Notes under the pieces: model-generated
The model's database searches: none
What the model saw: only the letters and a program-made list of their open reading frames with translations
Told to the model about the DNA's origin: nothing
Shown: positions 1 through 7,504 of the stretch, piece after piece
How the letters are laid out: each line of letters opens with the position of its first letter
Position numbering within the stretch: the first letter of the stretch is position 1
Program-made: the position numbers and the translations under genes
Source of the DNA: CAZYBU01 sp964645775
Lineage (GTDB): Bacteria > Spirochaetota > UBA4802 > UBA5550
Length of the DNA stretch: 64,000 nucleotides
Direction: 5' to 3'
NCBI GenBank assembly: GCA_964645775.1
Contig: CAZYBU010000013.1
Location: 1-64,000, forward strand

Positions 1-85
1 ACATATCTCCTATTTTGTTATATTTTCAGGAGAAATCCACCTTGTCTATTATAATCTTATGTGCAGATTTCTGGGCTCACCATAG

Positions 86-793
86 AGTATGTGTAATATA
101 GCTCGAAATGACCCCGACCAGAACTATGCAATCTTTATTGATGAAATAAACAGGGGCAATATATCTCAAATATTTGGTGAGCTTATAACTCTCATTGAGG
201 ATGATAAAAGAGAAGGAGAGGATAATGAGTTGAGTGCCACCTTGCCTTATTCTAAAACTAAATTAAGTGTGCCTTCTAACCTTTACATAATTGGGACAAT
301 GAATACAGCCGATAGAAGTGTCGAGTCTCTTGATACTGCACTACGGAGAAGGTTCAGCTTTATAGAAATGCCACCAAAACCTGAAATCATTAAAACTTCA
401 GGAAAGTTCAATGATGGAATTGTAAGTGGTATTAATATGGTAAAACTCTTAGAGCTTATCAACAGTAGAATCGAAAGACTATTGGACAAGGACCACATGA
501 TTGGGCACAGCTATTTTATGGCAGTCATAAATTTGAATGACTTGAAGAACGTTATTCAAAATAAAATTCTGCCATTGCTCCAGGAATACTTTTATGGTGA
601 TTTTGGTAAAATAGGTTTGGTTGTTGGTGAAGGTTTTGTGGTGAGTGATAATTCTGAAATCGATGTCAATACCTTTGCATCCTTTTACGATTATGATAGT
701 TCACCATTTATCGATAGACAAATATATCGTGTGAAAAATGTGGCAAAAATGACAGATGACGAGTTCATAAAAGCCATTAATATGATGTTTTAG
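86..793 (+). pseudogene. mcrB: 5'-truncated mcrB, AAA+ GTPase of McrBC restriction system
   Basis: McrB is the GTP-driven translocase that works with the McrC nuclease to cut methylated or otherwise modified foreign DNA. The 234 residues readable from ATG 89 correspond only to the C-terminal half of the AAA+ domain: a Walker B-like IFIDEI followed by NRGN (residues 15-24), TMNTADRS (70-77) and the arginine-finger-like DTALRRRF (82-89). The DNA-binding N-terminus and the Walker A loop are missing. An in-frame TAG at 83-85 and unrelated sequence in 1-82 show that the homology stops abruptly, which suggests deletion or insertion rather than a start-site error. mcrC follows 9 nt downstream. Base composition is AT-rich compared with the rest of the window, as in acquired defence genes. 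The missing part could lie outside the window if rearranged. Confidence 0.8.
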
Positions 794-802
794 TATAGTA
801 TC

Positions 803-2053
803 ATGAAAGGAAGTATGTCAAAAATATCAGTTTTTGAGCATGAATCGATTTTTATTCACAAAGGTGAGAATAGATTATCAGAACAACAATTGCTTGCTCT
901 ACAAAAATATGCAGGCAGTGAAGGTACTCAATATTTCAGTTTGATTCATAATGGTATCAGGTTTACTGACTATGTAGGTGTTATACAGGTTGGAAATCTA
1001 ATAATTGAAGTACTCCCAAAAGCAGATAAGGGTAATGATGTCGACAAATGGAGAAGCATATTAATTGGAATGTTGCAGGCTGTTGGTACTTTCAAAGTAG
1101 ATACTCCCAGTTCAAGTCTTCTTGAGCTTTACAACAATTCAGTTCTTGAACTTTACTATGAATTATTTTTAACAGAGGTTGAGTACCTGGTTCGTACTGG
1201 TTTATTTAAACAGTATCGAAAAATTGAAGGTAATCTAAATACAGTAAAAGGTAGTATTCAATTTCCTAAGCACATTACAAAAAACTTAATCCATAGAGAA
1301 CGGTTCTACACTAAATATTCAGCATACGATACATATAACTTAATGAATTCAATCCTGTGGAAAACGTTGATAGTTATTAAGATGTTAAATCAAAACACGC
1401 GATTAACCAGTAGAATTAATCGTCTTCTAATGATTTTCCCGGAATTTATAAATGGCAACATAGATGAGTCTACTTTTCAGGGATTGGTTTTTAATAGGAA
1501 GAATGAAAAATATCGATACTCTATAGAAATTGCCAGATTAATACTACTTAACTACCATCCAGATATGAGTCAAGGAATCAACCAAGTACTTGCCTTGATG
1601 TTTGATATGAACCTACTCTGGGAAAATTTTGTATATGTAAGTTTAAGAAAATCACTCGCAGGAAAGAATGTAGTTTCAAACCTTAACAAGAAATACTTCT
1701 GGAAACCAACAAATGGTAGATATTCAATTATGAGACCTGATATTGTAATTAACAAGGGTGAAGATAACTGTATTGTCCTAGACGCAAAATGGAAGAATCT
1801 TAAAAAACAAAATCCATCACCAAATGATTTACGTCAAATGTATGTCTATTCTGATTTTTATTCTGCGAGTATTGTTGGATTGGTATATCCAAGTGAGGCA
1901 AGTTGTATAATTTCAGGTTGCTACAGTAAAGATGGTACCAGACACTTAAGTAACAATAAATGCTGTGTTATTTCAATAGCTTCACAAAGAAGCATCCATA
2001 CTTGGCAAAAGCAGATAGGAGATATGATACTTGCATGGTGTGGTCTATCATGA
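803..2053 (+). CDS. mcrC: McrC-like nuclease subunit of McrBC restriction system
   Basis: A 416-residue protein of the McrC family, the nuclease partner of McrB. The N-terminal part has the typical beta-rich McrC domain, with the pattern YVGVIQVGNLIIEVLPKAD around residues 58-76. The C-terminal part carries a PD-(D/E)xK nuclease core: RPDIVI around 312, then CIVLDAKWK around 325 and the QMYVYS helix around 345. Length is normal for the family, so this subunit looks intact. A start at ATG 815 (MSKISVF) is preceded by AAAGGAAG and may be the real one; 803 has no ribosome site. Because the upstream mcrB lacks its P-loop, the system as seen here should not be functional unless another McrB acts in trans. 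Confidence 0.85.
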   Translation: MKGSMSKISVFEHESIFIHKGENRLSEQQLLALQKYAGSEGTQYFSLIHNGIRFTDYVGVIQVGNLIIEVLPKADKGNDVDKWRSILIGMLQAVGTFKVDTPSSSLLELYNNSVLELYYELFLTEVEYLVRTGLFKQYRKIEGNLNTVKGSIQFPKHITKNLIHRERFYTKYSAYDTYNLMNSILWKTLIVIKMLNQNTRLTSRINRLLMIFPEFINGNIDESTFQGLVFNRKNEKYRYSIEIARLILLNYHPDMSQGINQVLALMFDMNLLWENFVYVSLRKSLAGKNVVSNLNKKYFWKPTNGRYSIMRPDIVINKGEDNCIVLDAKWKNLKKQNPSPNDLRQMYVYSDFYSASIVGLVYPSEASCIISGCYSKDGTRHLSNNKCCVISIASQRSIHTWQKQIGDMILAWCGLS

Positions 2054-2156
2054 CTGGGTTTAAAGAGTGATAATATAATAGGTCACTTTATTTATTGATA
2101 TTTATGGGCATTTATATATTTATGAAAAAGAATCTACAAATTATTTTGTACAGAAT

Positions 2157-2185
2157 GCGGTACAATGCGTCCTGCATTGTACCGC
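2157..2185. repeat. Perfect 12-bp inverted repeat downstream of mcrC
   Basis: GCGGTACAATGC and its exact complement flank a 5-nt loop (GTCCT). It lies about 100 nt after mcrC and just before the transposon debris. There is no T-run on either side, so it is a weak candidate for an intrinsic terminator. It could be a transposon end, a REP-like element or an RNA stem. Confidence 0.6.
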
Positions 2186-2226
2186 CTCACTGTTGCAGGG
2201 CGCACCGCCTTCGCTTAACGAGCCTG

Positions 2227-2272
2227 TAGAAAAAGTCAATAAACAGTTGTAAACTAACAGCTGTTATGATAG
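2227..2272. repeat. Direct repeat of transposon debris, copy 1 (segment A)
   Basis: About 46 bp starting TAGAAAAAGTCAATA and ending CTGTTATGATAGA. A near-identical copy is at 3397-3443. It lies just before the transposase remnant and probably belongs to the element's left end. Confidence 0.7.
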
Positions 2273-2298
2273 AAACAGCCATTGAGATGGAGGTCCCA

Positions 2299-2687
2299 AT
2301 GGCACGATATAAAACTATTCCTATGAGCAGGCAGTAATAATCCCTCTGGATTTTTCTAAGCAGATAAGCTCTGGAATCATTGAGCACACGATTCACTGGC
2401 TGGTTGAAAATAAAATAGATATTACCGGGATTGAACGGAAATATAAAAACGACCTGGTGGGAGCCCCCGCCTATGATCCGTCTATTCTGTTAAAGATCAT
2501 ACTTCTTGCCTATTCTCGCGGAATCGTTTCTTCAAGGTTGATAATGAAGGCATGTCGGGAAAATCTCTCCCGATTCCTTCGAATTTTTAATATGAATCGG
2601 GAATACGAAAAAACGTCGCTTACCCCGGGAACTTTCTACGCAAGAAGACCGCCTCTCTATCAAAGTATTATCATCATTTATTGTTGA
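2299..2687 (+). pseudogene. IS1182-type transposase, frameshifted N-terminal remnant
   Basis: The reading starts MARYKTIPM at 2299, then needs a frame change near 2325-2340 to continue as VIIPLDFSKQ and into the open frame at 2457 (GAPAYDPSILLKIILLAYSRGIVSSRLIMKA, split here only for reading). The block YDPSILLKIILLAYSRGI is typical of the DUF772 N-terminal region of IS1182/IS5-like DDE transposases. Only about 115 of the expected 450-500 residues remain and no DDE catalytic region follows. The sequence diverges after about 2640. It is a dead element left by an insertion and later deletion. A shorter second copy is at 3397-3518. Confidence 0.75.
2566..2633. repeat. Direct repeat of transposon debris, copy 1 (segment B)
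   Basis: About 68 bp inside the transposase remnant, beginning CTCTCCCGATTCCTTCG. It reappears at 3446-3518 with a few substitutions. In copy 2, segments A and B are directly adjacent, so the roughly 290 bp between them in copy 1 were deleted there. Confidence 0.75.
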
Positions 2688-2741
2688 CTAATCTCATGAA
2701 AAGTATTACATTGTCTTACAGGTAGTATATGGAGGAATTGT

Positions 2742-2960
2742 ATGAATCAATCTATTACGATTAGAATTCCTGAAGAACTAAAAAATGAGCTCGATGAATT
2801 AAGTAAGGTTGAGCATAAACCTGTTAGCGATCTTGTTCGTGAATCGATACGTAGATATGTAGCAATTCATAAATTTAGACAATTACGAAATATGGTTTTA
2901 CCATTTGCTGAAGCAGAAGGCATACTTACCGATGAAGATGTTTTTAATATTGTTTCATGA
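2742..2960 (+). CDS. Ribbon-helix-helix antitoxin
   Basis: A 72-residue protein whose first 45 residues fit a ribbon-helix-helix (MetJ/Arc/CopG) DNA-binding fold: a short strand (SITIRIPEE) and two helices with the conserved pattern LVRESIRRYV. The rest would bind the partner toxin. It has a strong ribosome site (GGAGG, 2731-2735). It overlaps the PIN-domain gene by ATGA, the usual layout of type II toxin-antitoxin pairs in which the antitoxin dimer represses its own promoter. It sits between two copies of transposon debris. Assignment to a named RHH subfamily is not possible from sequence alone. Confidence 0.85.
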   Translation: MNQSITIRIPEELKNELDELSKVEHKPVSDLVRESIRRYVAIHKFRQLRNMVLPFAEAEGILTDEDVFNIVS

Positions 2961-3367
2961 AGATCGTCCTTGATAGCAACATTATAGTTTCAGCCTTCGC
3001 AAGTAGAGGTCTTTGTAATTCATTATTTGAATTGAGTATTGAAAAATATGGTACTATTATCAATTCTCAAATAATAGAAGAAATAACAAAAGTTTTTAAG
3101 GAAAAGATAAAATTACCTGACGATAAAATTAGATTAATAATTGAATATTTAAATGAATATTGTATATTTTCAGAACATGATCAAATTCATCAAAAGATAT
3201 CTAGAGACAGGGATGATGATGGTATTATTAGTTTAGCATATTTTAATTCTGCTGAATATATTGTTACTGGTGACAAGGATTTATTAGATATTAAGAAATA
3301 TGAATCAGTGAAAATTGTTACCCCCAGAGAATTTTGGGAAATTTCAAAGAAAGATAAGAATATATAA
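2957..3367 (+). CDS. PIN-domain toxin ribonuclease
   Basis: A 136-residue PIN-domain protein, expected to be a Mg2+-dependent ribonuclease held inactive by the RHH protein encoded just upstream. It begins MKIVLDSNIIVSAF, which contains the first acidic residue (D6). Further acidic residues are E41/E42, the cluster DRDDD (84-88) and the TGDKDLL motif (D106, D108), so the catalytic set appears complete. The COG1569-type layout (an N-terminal short PIN with a putative RHH partner) fits. The gene is AT-rich like the rest of the accessory segment. Confidence 0.85.
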   Translation: MKIVLDSNIIVSAFASRGLCNSLFELSIEKYGTIINSQIIEEITKVFKEKIKLPDDKIRLIIEYLNEYCIFSEHDQIHQKISRDRDDDGIISLAYFNSAEYIVTGDKDLLDIKKYESVKIVTPREFWEISKKDKNI

Positions 3368-3396
3368 TGACGGCCTTACTGCACATAACAAACCAA

Positions 3397-3518
3397 TAGA
3401 AAAAGTCAATATACAGTTGTAAACTAACAGCTGTTATAATAAACGTCTCCCGATTCCTTCGAATTTTCAATATGAATCGCGACTACGGAAAAACGTCGCT
3501 TACCCAGGGAACTTTATA
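3397..3518. repeat. Transposon debris, copy 2 (internally deleted)
   Basis: Segment A (3397-3443) matches 2227-2272, and segment B (3446-3518) matches 2566-2633 with a few substitutions. The internal part of the transposase is absent. The two copies are in direct orientation and bracket the RHH/PIN module, leaving it in a 1.1-kb interval between homologous sequences. Confidence 0.75.
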
Positions 3519-3555
3519 TGTCATTTCACCTCGCAAAATTATGGGACTGCCTGGC

Positions 3556-3584
3556 TTGATAGCACTTCTTTATCTTTGTACACT
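3556..3584 (+). promoter_or_regulatory. Probable sigma-70 promoter of the DUF2267 gene
   Basis: TTGATA (3556-3561) and TACACT (3579-3584) are spaced by 17 bp. Transcription would start near 3591 and give an 86-nt leader containing the hairpin at 3621-3642. Confidence 0.5.
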
Positions 3585-3620
3585 GATAGTAGAGGTCCTT
3601 CGTGACCGAAATGAGACAAT

Positions 3621-3642
3621 ACAGGGCCCTTCGGGGCCTTGT
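3621..3642 (+). promoter_or_regulatory. Leader hairpin with UUCG tetraloop
   Basis: A 9-bp stem (ACAGGGCCC paired with GGGCCTTGT, one G-U) is closed by C(UUCG)G, one of the most stable tetraloops. It lies between the proposed promoter and the ribosome site GAGGAGG of the DUF2267 gene. The sequence after it (CTGTTTGTGG) is not a clear T-run. It may be an attenuator, an mRNA-stabilising stem, or a terminator of upstream transcription. Confidence 0.55.
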
Positions 3643-3676
3643 CTGTTTGTGGAGTACACATATCTGAGGAGGTTAA

Positions 3677-4123
3677 ATGTACACCAAGCTTGAAAAATAC
3701 TATGATGAAGCCCGCTCTTTTATATCGGAACTTTCGGAACGCCTGGGTCATCCAGAAGAGGAACACAGGTCGGTAATCATTCTACGTGCCGTTCTACATT
3801 CCATACGGGACCGGTTGACCATGAGCGAATCTCTCGACCTGCTGGCCCAGCTTCCCATGTTCCTAAAGGGTCTCTACGTTGAGAACTGGCAATACAGGGA
3901 GAAACCGGTAAAAATTACAACCATGGATGAATTCTCGGATTACGTGAAGAAATACCAGGCCGAAAACGGTGAGCGGGACTTTGACTGGAAGGAATCCACC
4001 CTGGAGATTATTGAAACCGTTCTTGATGTCCTGACAGACAGGTACATTACAAAGGGGGAACTGGAAGATATTATTTCCCAGATGCCGGAGGACCTGAAGG
4101 TGCTGTTCCGGAGGGTGGCATAG
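3677..4123 (+). CDS. DUF2267 family protein
   Basis: A 148-residue all-alpha cytoplasmic protein of the DUF2267 family. The hallmark LRAVLHSIRDRLTMSESLDLLAQLP..LKGLYVENW covers about residues 36-72. Only one full repeat is obvious, with a related second helical region at 105-145 ending MPEDLKVLFRR. Family members are often annotated as stress-linked proteins, but no biochemical role is established to my knowledge. The start follows an excellent ribosome site (GAGGAGG, 3665-3671). It stands alone and is convergent with tatD. GC content from here on is clearly higher than in 1-3500. Confidence 0.8.
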   Translation: MYTKLEKYYDEARSFISELSERLGHPEEEHRSVIILRAVLHSIRDRLTMSESLDLLAQLPMFLKGLYVENWQYREKPVKITTMDEFSDYVKKYQAENGERDFDWKESTLEIIETVLDVLTDRYITKGELEDIISQMPEDLKVLFRRVA

Positions 4124-4189
4124 AACAGTTCAAACAAAGAGAAGACCGGGAAATCGAGCAAGACTTTGAGGTGATTCCACATATCGCAA

Positions 4190-4984
4190 TTACCTTTTCT
4201 TCCCTGTACCCCTCATGAAATCATCAATGTTCTGTCTGATCTGTTCAGCCAGATTCCCTACCTTCACTTTTTTCAGTTCCGCAACGAAGCGGTAGGTGTG
4301 GATGACGTAATGGGGACGGTTCGGTTTACCGCGGAGGGGAACTGGCGTGAGAAAGGGTGCGTCAGTTTCCAGGAGTATTCTCTCCAGAGGAACGTGACGG
4401 GCCGCTTCCTGCAGTTCCGTGGCCTTCCTGAAGGTAACGTTTCCCGCGAATGATATGTAGAAACCGAGGTCCAGCGCCCGCCGGGCCTCTTCAGCGTTTC
4501 CGGGAAAGCAGTGAAAGACCCCGTGACCGTATTCCGATTCACGCAGGATGTCAAGGGTCGGATCCATGGCCGCCCGGCTGTGGATGATGAGGGGAAGATT
4601 CAGTTCCCTGGCCAGTTCTATCTGGTAATGAAAGGACTCCCTCTGGTCGTCTTCCGGTTGTCTCATGCGATAAAAATCGAGGCCGCATTCACCTATACCG
4701 AAGAAGCCTTCCCTGTTCATGGATGCTGCCTGCCGGGAAAATTCCGCCAGTCTATTTCTTTTTTCAGGAGACGTGGGAGTGGAGGGATGTATGCCGGCCG
4801 TGAATAGAACGGTCTCCGGATGATCCCTGTGCAGGTTAAGGGCCTCCTGCCAGCCGGAATCATCGATGGAGACCTGTACCGCCTTTGTAACGTTGTTCTC
4901 CCTGAGCCCCGCAAATATCTCATCCAGGCCGATGGAGCTGTCCTCCGTAATCAGGTCGATATGGGTGTGACTATCGATGTACAT
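4190..4984 (-). CDS. tatD: TatD family metal-dependent hydrolase
   Basis: A 264-residue TIM-barrel hydrolase of the TatD family (known members are Mg2+-dependent 3'-5' DNases or RNases, or D-aminoacyl-tRNA deacylases). All metal-binding motifs are present: HTHID at the N-terminus, GIGECGLDFY near 97, IIHSR near 136, FHCFPG near 158 and ETDAPFLTP near 207. Full length and cytoplasmic. The start has GGAGGA immediately upstream on the minus strand. It diverges from the phosphoesterase gene across a 181-bp region that contains a dyad at 5061-5085. Confidence 0.9.
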   Translation of the reverse strand: MYIDSHTHIDLITEDSSIGLDEIFAGLRENNVTKAVQVSIDDSGWQEALNLHRDHPETVLFTAGIHPSTPTSPEKRNRLAEFSRQAASMNREGFFGIGECGLDFYRMRQPEDDQRESFHYQIELARELNLPLIIHSRAAMDPTLDILRESEYGHGVFHCFPGNAEEARRALDLGFYISFAGNVTFRKATELQEAARHVPLERILLETDAPFLTPVPLRGKPNRPHYVIHTYRFVAELKKVKVGNLAEQIRQNIDDFMRGTGKKR

Positions 4985-5060
4985 CCTTCCTCCTCTGTTT
5001 GAAATTCCCTTGTGCGGGAACTCTTTCTTCCTGTCAAACCTTTCAGGACTTCTGCCATGA

Positions 5061-5085
5061 GTGAACGGAACCCTGTTCCGCTCAC
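5061..5085. promoter_or_regulatory. Dyad between divergent tatD and phosphoesterase genes
   Basis: GTGAACGGAAC and GTTCCGCTCAC form 11-bp arms with one G-U/mismatch and a 3-nt centre. It lies between two divergent genes and lacks a T-run, so it is more likely an operator or a stem in the tatD leader than a terminator. Confidence 0.4.
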
Positions 5086-5120
5086 CAAGAGGTATCCTGC
5101 TGACGATGGCCCGTTATATG

Positions 5121-5150
5121 TTGGACTGAATTAATGGTTGAAAATATGAT
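5121..5150 (+). promoter_or_regulatory. Possible promoter of the phosphoesterase operon
   Basis: TTGGAC (5121-5126) and TATGAT (5145-5150) with 18-bp spacing. The predicted start near 5157 would leave a leader of about 9 nt before ATG 5166, and no ribosome site is visible. Confidence 0.35.
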
Positions 5151-5165
5151 TTCCATGGTCAGTAT

Positions 5166-5891
5166 ATGACCATGGATCGTATCACGACCATCTGCGCCAT
5201 ATCCGATATACATGGTGATATCACCTACCTGGACCGGATCGGCGAAATCCTGAGGGAATCGGATATTGTGCTTATCGCCGGAGACATTACCAATACAGGC
5301 AAGCGCGTGTGCGCATTGGATATTCTCCATGAGATTGAACAGTATAACACAAACATCCTCGCTGTCCATGGCAACTGGGACCGTAACGAGGTCCTCGACC
5401 TCCTGGAAGAAAAGAAATACAGTCTCCACGCCCGTGGAAAGATTTTGGAAGATATCGGTTTCTTTGGCACCGGAGGATCGGTCATTACTCCCATGAAAAC
5501 AGCCACGGAGTTTTCTGAGGAAGAGCTTTACGAATATCTACAGGCGGGTTATGACATGATAAGCAGCTCGCCCGTCAGGATCATGGTTTCTCACAACCCT
5601 CCCCTGGGCGCCCGTGATCGGACCTACTTTCGTTTGAGGGCAGGGAGTTCAAGTGTCAGGGATTTTATCGTTGAAAACCGGTGTGAGCTTTGCGTCTGTG
5701 GCCACATTCACGAGGCGTGCGGTATCGATGCCGTGGGGGTTACACCAGTGGTCAACTGCGGCTCCTTCAGACAGGGCCGTTATACCCTTATCCGGGTTGG
5801 AGAAAAGATGACCTTTGAGCAGCTCAAACTCTCAAAGAAGCGAAAGAAGAAAAAAAAGCAGGAAGATCATGACAGAGAGAAGAACGACTGA
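5166..5891 (+). CDS. Calcineurin-like metallophosphoesterase
   Basis: A 241-residue protein with the complete two-metal phosphoesterase motif set: SDIHGD (13-18), GDIT (39-42), GNWD (70-73), SHNPP near 141 and CGHIH near 179. It resembles the small YfcE/MJ0936-type phosphodiesterases, though the substrate is unknown. A Lys-rich tail (KKRKKKKKQ) follows the catalytic domain and may bind nucleic acid or membrane lipid. It is the first gene of a tight cluster: its stop overlaps the start of the HAMP protein (ATGA at 5888-5891 region). ATG 5166 or ATG 5172 could be used; neither has a ribosome site. Confidence 0.85.
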   Translation: MTMDRITTICAISDIHGDITYLDRIGEILRESDIVLIAGDITNTGKRVCALDILHEIEQYNTNILAVHGNWDRNEVLDLLEEKKYSLHARGKILEDIGFFGTGGSVITPMKTATEFSEEELYEYLQAGYDMISSSPVRIMVSHNPPLGARDRTYFRLRAGSSSVRDFIVENRCELCVCGHIHEACGIDAVGVTPVVNCGSFRQGRYTLIRVGEKMTFEQLKLSKKRKKKKKQEDHDREKND

Positions 5892-6694
5892 TGTCCCGAT
5901 TAAAAAAGAAACTCCTTCTCTACTTCATCCTTATCGCCATCGTTTCCATTTCCGTCAGCGCGGAGATTATACTTGAAGTAAGCTCTGGCACCTTTAAGAA
6001 TCAGATCCTTGCTTCTGTGTGTGAACAGCTTTCCGGTAATATTGAGGAGGTAAAGGCGAAGGAGCTTTGCGCCTCCATCGACAAAGAGAAGGCCTTTGTG
6101 CCAGTCGACAGACTTCGTGACAGGATGATTCTTCTCCTCCTCGTTATTTCCGCCAGTATCTTCGGGGCCTTCCAGCTTTTTACCAAGGACATTGTTTCTC
6201 CCATGGACGACATGGTATCGGCAACCAAGAAGATCGCCTCGGGGGACCTGACGGTTAACGTACCTGTCATGTCCACCGACGAGATAGGCCAGATCGGGGA
6301 GCTGATCAATGACATGAACAGCCGCCTCCAGAACATGATCACTGAACTCAGGAAGGAAATCGACCGTCATAAGGAGAACATCCAGAAGGTGACGGACAAG
6401 ATCGGTTCCATAGCCCGGGACGACCGCACGGGAGAGATCATAGAGTCCCGGCGCATGAAGGTATCCGATTTCAAGAAGATGGTGGACCTGGCCCGGGAAG
6501 TGGAGATCTCCCTGGACAATATGAGCAGCGATCTGGCTTCGCTTTATACCTTTGTCAACATGTACAAAACCTATAAAACCCATTCCGAGATTTCCCAGGA
6601 TGAGATTGAGTCAGCTATCCGCGATTTTGAAGAGCGTACAGGCCCGGATAAAAGCGCATATTCCCGGGGTAATTCAAAGGATGAATTGTCATGA
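5891..6694 (+). CDS. HAMP-domain membrane protein without output domain
   Basis: 267 residues: membrane segment 1 (7-25), a short extracytoplasmic loop of about 55 residues, membrane segment 2 (80-99), then a HAMP domain (about 98-152, with SPMDDMVSATKKIASGDLTVNVPV and DEIGQIGELINDMNSRLQ) and a helical C-terminus of about 115 residues that I do not recognise. No kinase, cyclase, PP2C or MCP hairpin follows, so it may relay signals by protein contact. It overlaps its neighbours by 1-4 nt on both sides (ATGA), which indicates translational coupling with the phosphoesterase and the TauE-like transporter. Confidence 0.75.
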   Translation: MSRLKKKLLLYFILIAIVSISVSAEIILEVSSGTFKNQILASVCEQLSGNIEEVKAKELCASIDKEKAFVPVDRLRDRMILLLLVISASIFGAFQLFTKDIVSPMDDMVSATKKIASGDLTVNVPVMSTDEIGQIGELINDMNSRLQNMITELRKEIDRHKENIQKVTDKIGSIARDDRTGEIIESRRMKVSDFKKMVDLAREVEISLDNMSSDLASLYTFVNMYKTYKTHSEISQDEIESAIRDFEERTGPDKSAYSRGNSKDELS

Positions 6695-7485
6695 CACTGG
6701 AAAACTTCTTTCAGTACTGGTATATGTTTCCCACGGCCATTGTTATCGCCATCCTGGCCAATTCATCCGGGTTTTCCGGAGGTGTTCTTTTTCAGCCTAT
6801 CTATAACCTTTTTCTGAATATCCCCATACAGAACGCGGTCGCCACAGGTATTGCCACGGAGACCGTGGGAATGACAAGCGGCGCTCTCCGGTACGTCTGG
6901 TATAAAATGGTGGAGCTTCCGGTCGGGTTCATCATGATCATGCTTACCATCCCAGGTGTGGTCCTGGGAAACCACGCCCTTATGGTAATAGACGGTGATA
7001 TTCTTAAACTTATTCTCGGTTTTACGATCTTCTTTATCGCGACCATGCAGCTTATAAGTGCCCTTCGCAGGCGTTTCGGGACCCGGGAGAACATACCGGT
7101 GGAAGATATTTACCCATACATGTGGGTTCCGCCCATCGGAGGGTTTTTTTCCGCTTCCACGGGGACAGGAATCTGTGAACTTTCTCAGCCTGTTCTCGAG
7201 AGGGGAATGAACGTAAAGACGAGAAGGGCTAACGCGACAGCTATCCTTATTGAGGCTACTGCTGACTGGGTGATTACGATCCTTAACCTTCATGCAGGCT
7301 TTATTATGCTGGAACTCTGGATATGGACCGGGACAGGAGTTATCATAGGAGGGCAGATCGGCCCCTATTTAGCAAAATACCTGCCTGAGCGGCTTATCAA
7401 AATCATATTTTCAATAGCTGTCGTAATAATCGCTGTCTTTTATATAACCAAGGGGACGCAAAAGATCCTATCCATGATAGGCTGA
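6691..7485 (+). CDS. TauE/SafE family membrane transporter
   Basis: A 264-residue polytopic protein of the TauE/SafE (TSUP) family, whose members export or import sulfite, sulfoacetate and other organosulfur or carboxylate anions. The family signature [15 protein letters not shown] near residue 22 and its second-half counterpart [20 protein letters not shown] near 150 are clear. About eight membrane helices are predicted. The start overlaps the HAMP gene by 4 nt. Nothing in the context fixes the substrate. It stands within a signalling cluster, so control of the exporter by the HAMP protein is possible but unproven. Confidence 0.8.
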   Translation: MTLENFFQYWYMFPTAIVIAILANSSGFSGGVLFQPIYNLFLNIPIQNAVATGIATETVGMTSGALRYVWYKMVELPVGFIMIMLTIPGVVLGNHALMVIDGDILKLILGFTIFFIATMQLISALRRRFGTRENIPVEDIYPYMWVPPIGGFFSASTGTGICELSQPVLERGMNVKTRRANATAILIEATADWVITILNLHAGFIMLELWIWTGTGVIIGGQIGPYLAKYLPERLIKIIFSIAVVIIAVFYITKGTQKILSMIG

Positions 7486-7504
7486 GTGCCGCGTTGATAC
7501 AACA

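Noticed and set aside
1..82. N-terminal coding part of mcrB in another frame
   Set aside because: All three plus-strand frames carry stops and none resembles McrB.
2187..2396. A 69-codon minus-strand frame over the transposon debris
   Set aside because: It is opposite the better-supported transposase remnant and repeat; no domain pattern.
3472..3693. A 73-codon plus-strand frame
   Set aside because: Starts in repeated transposon debris and runs through the promoter and UUCG hairpin of the next gene.
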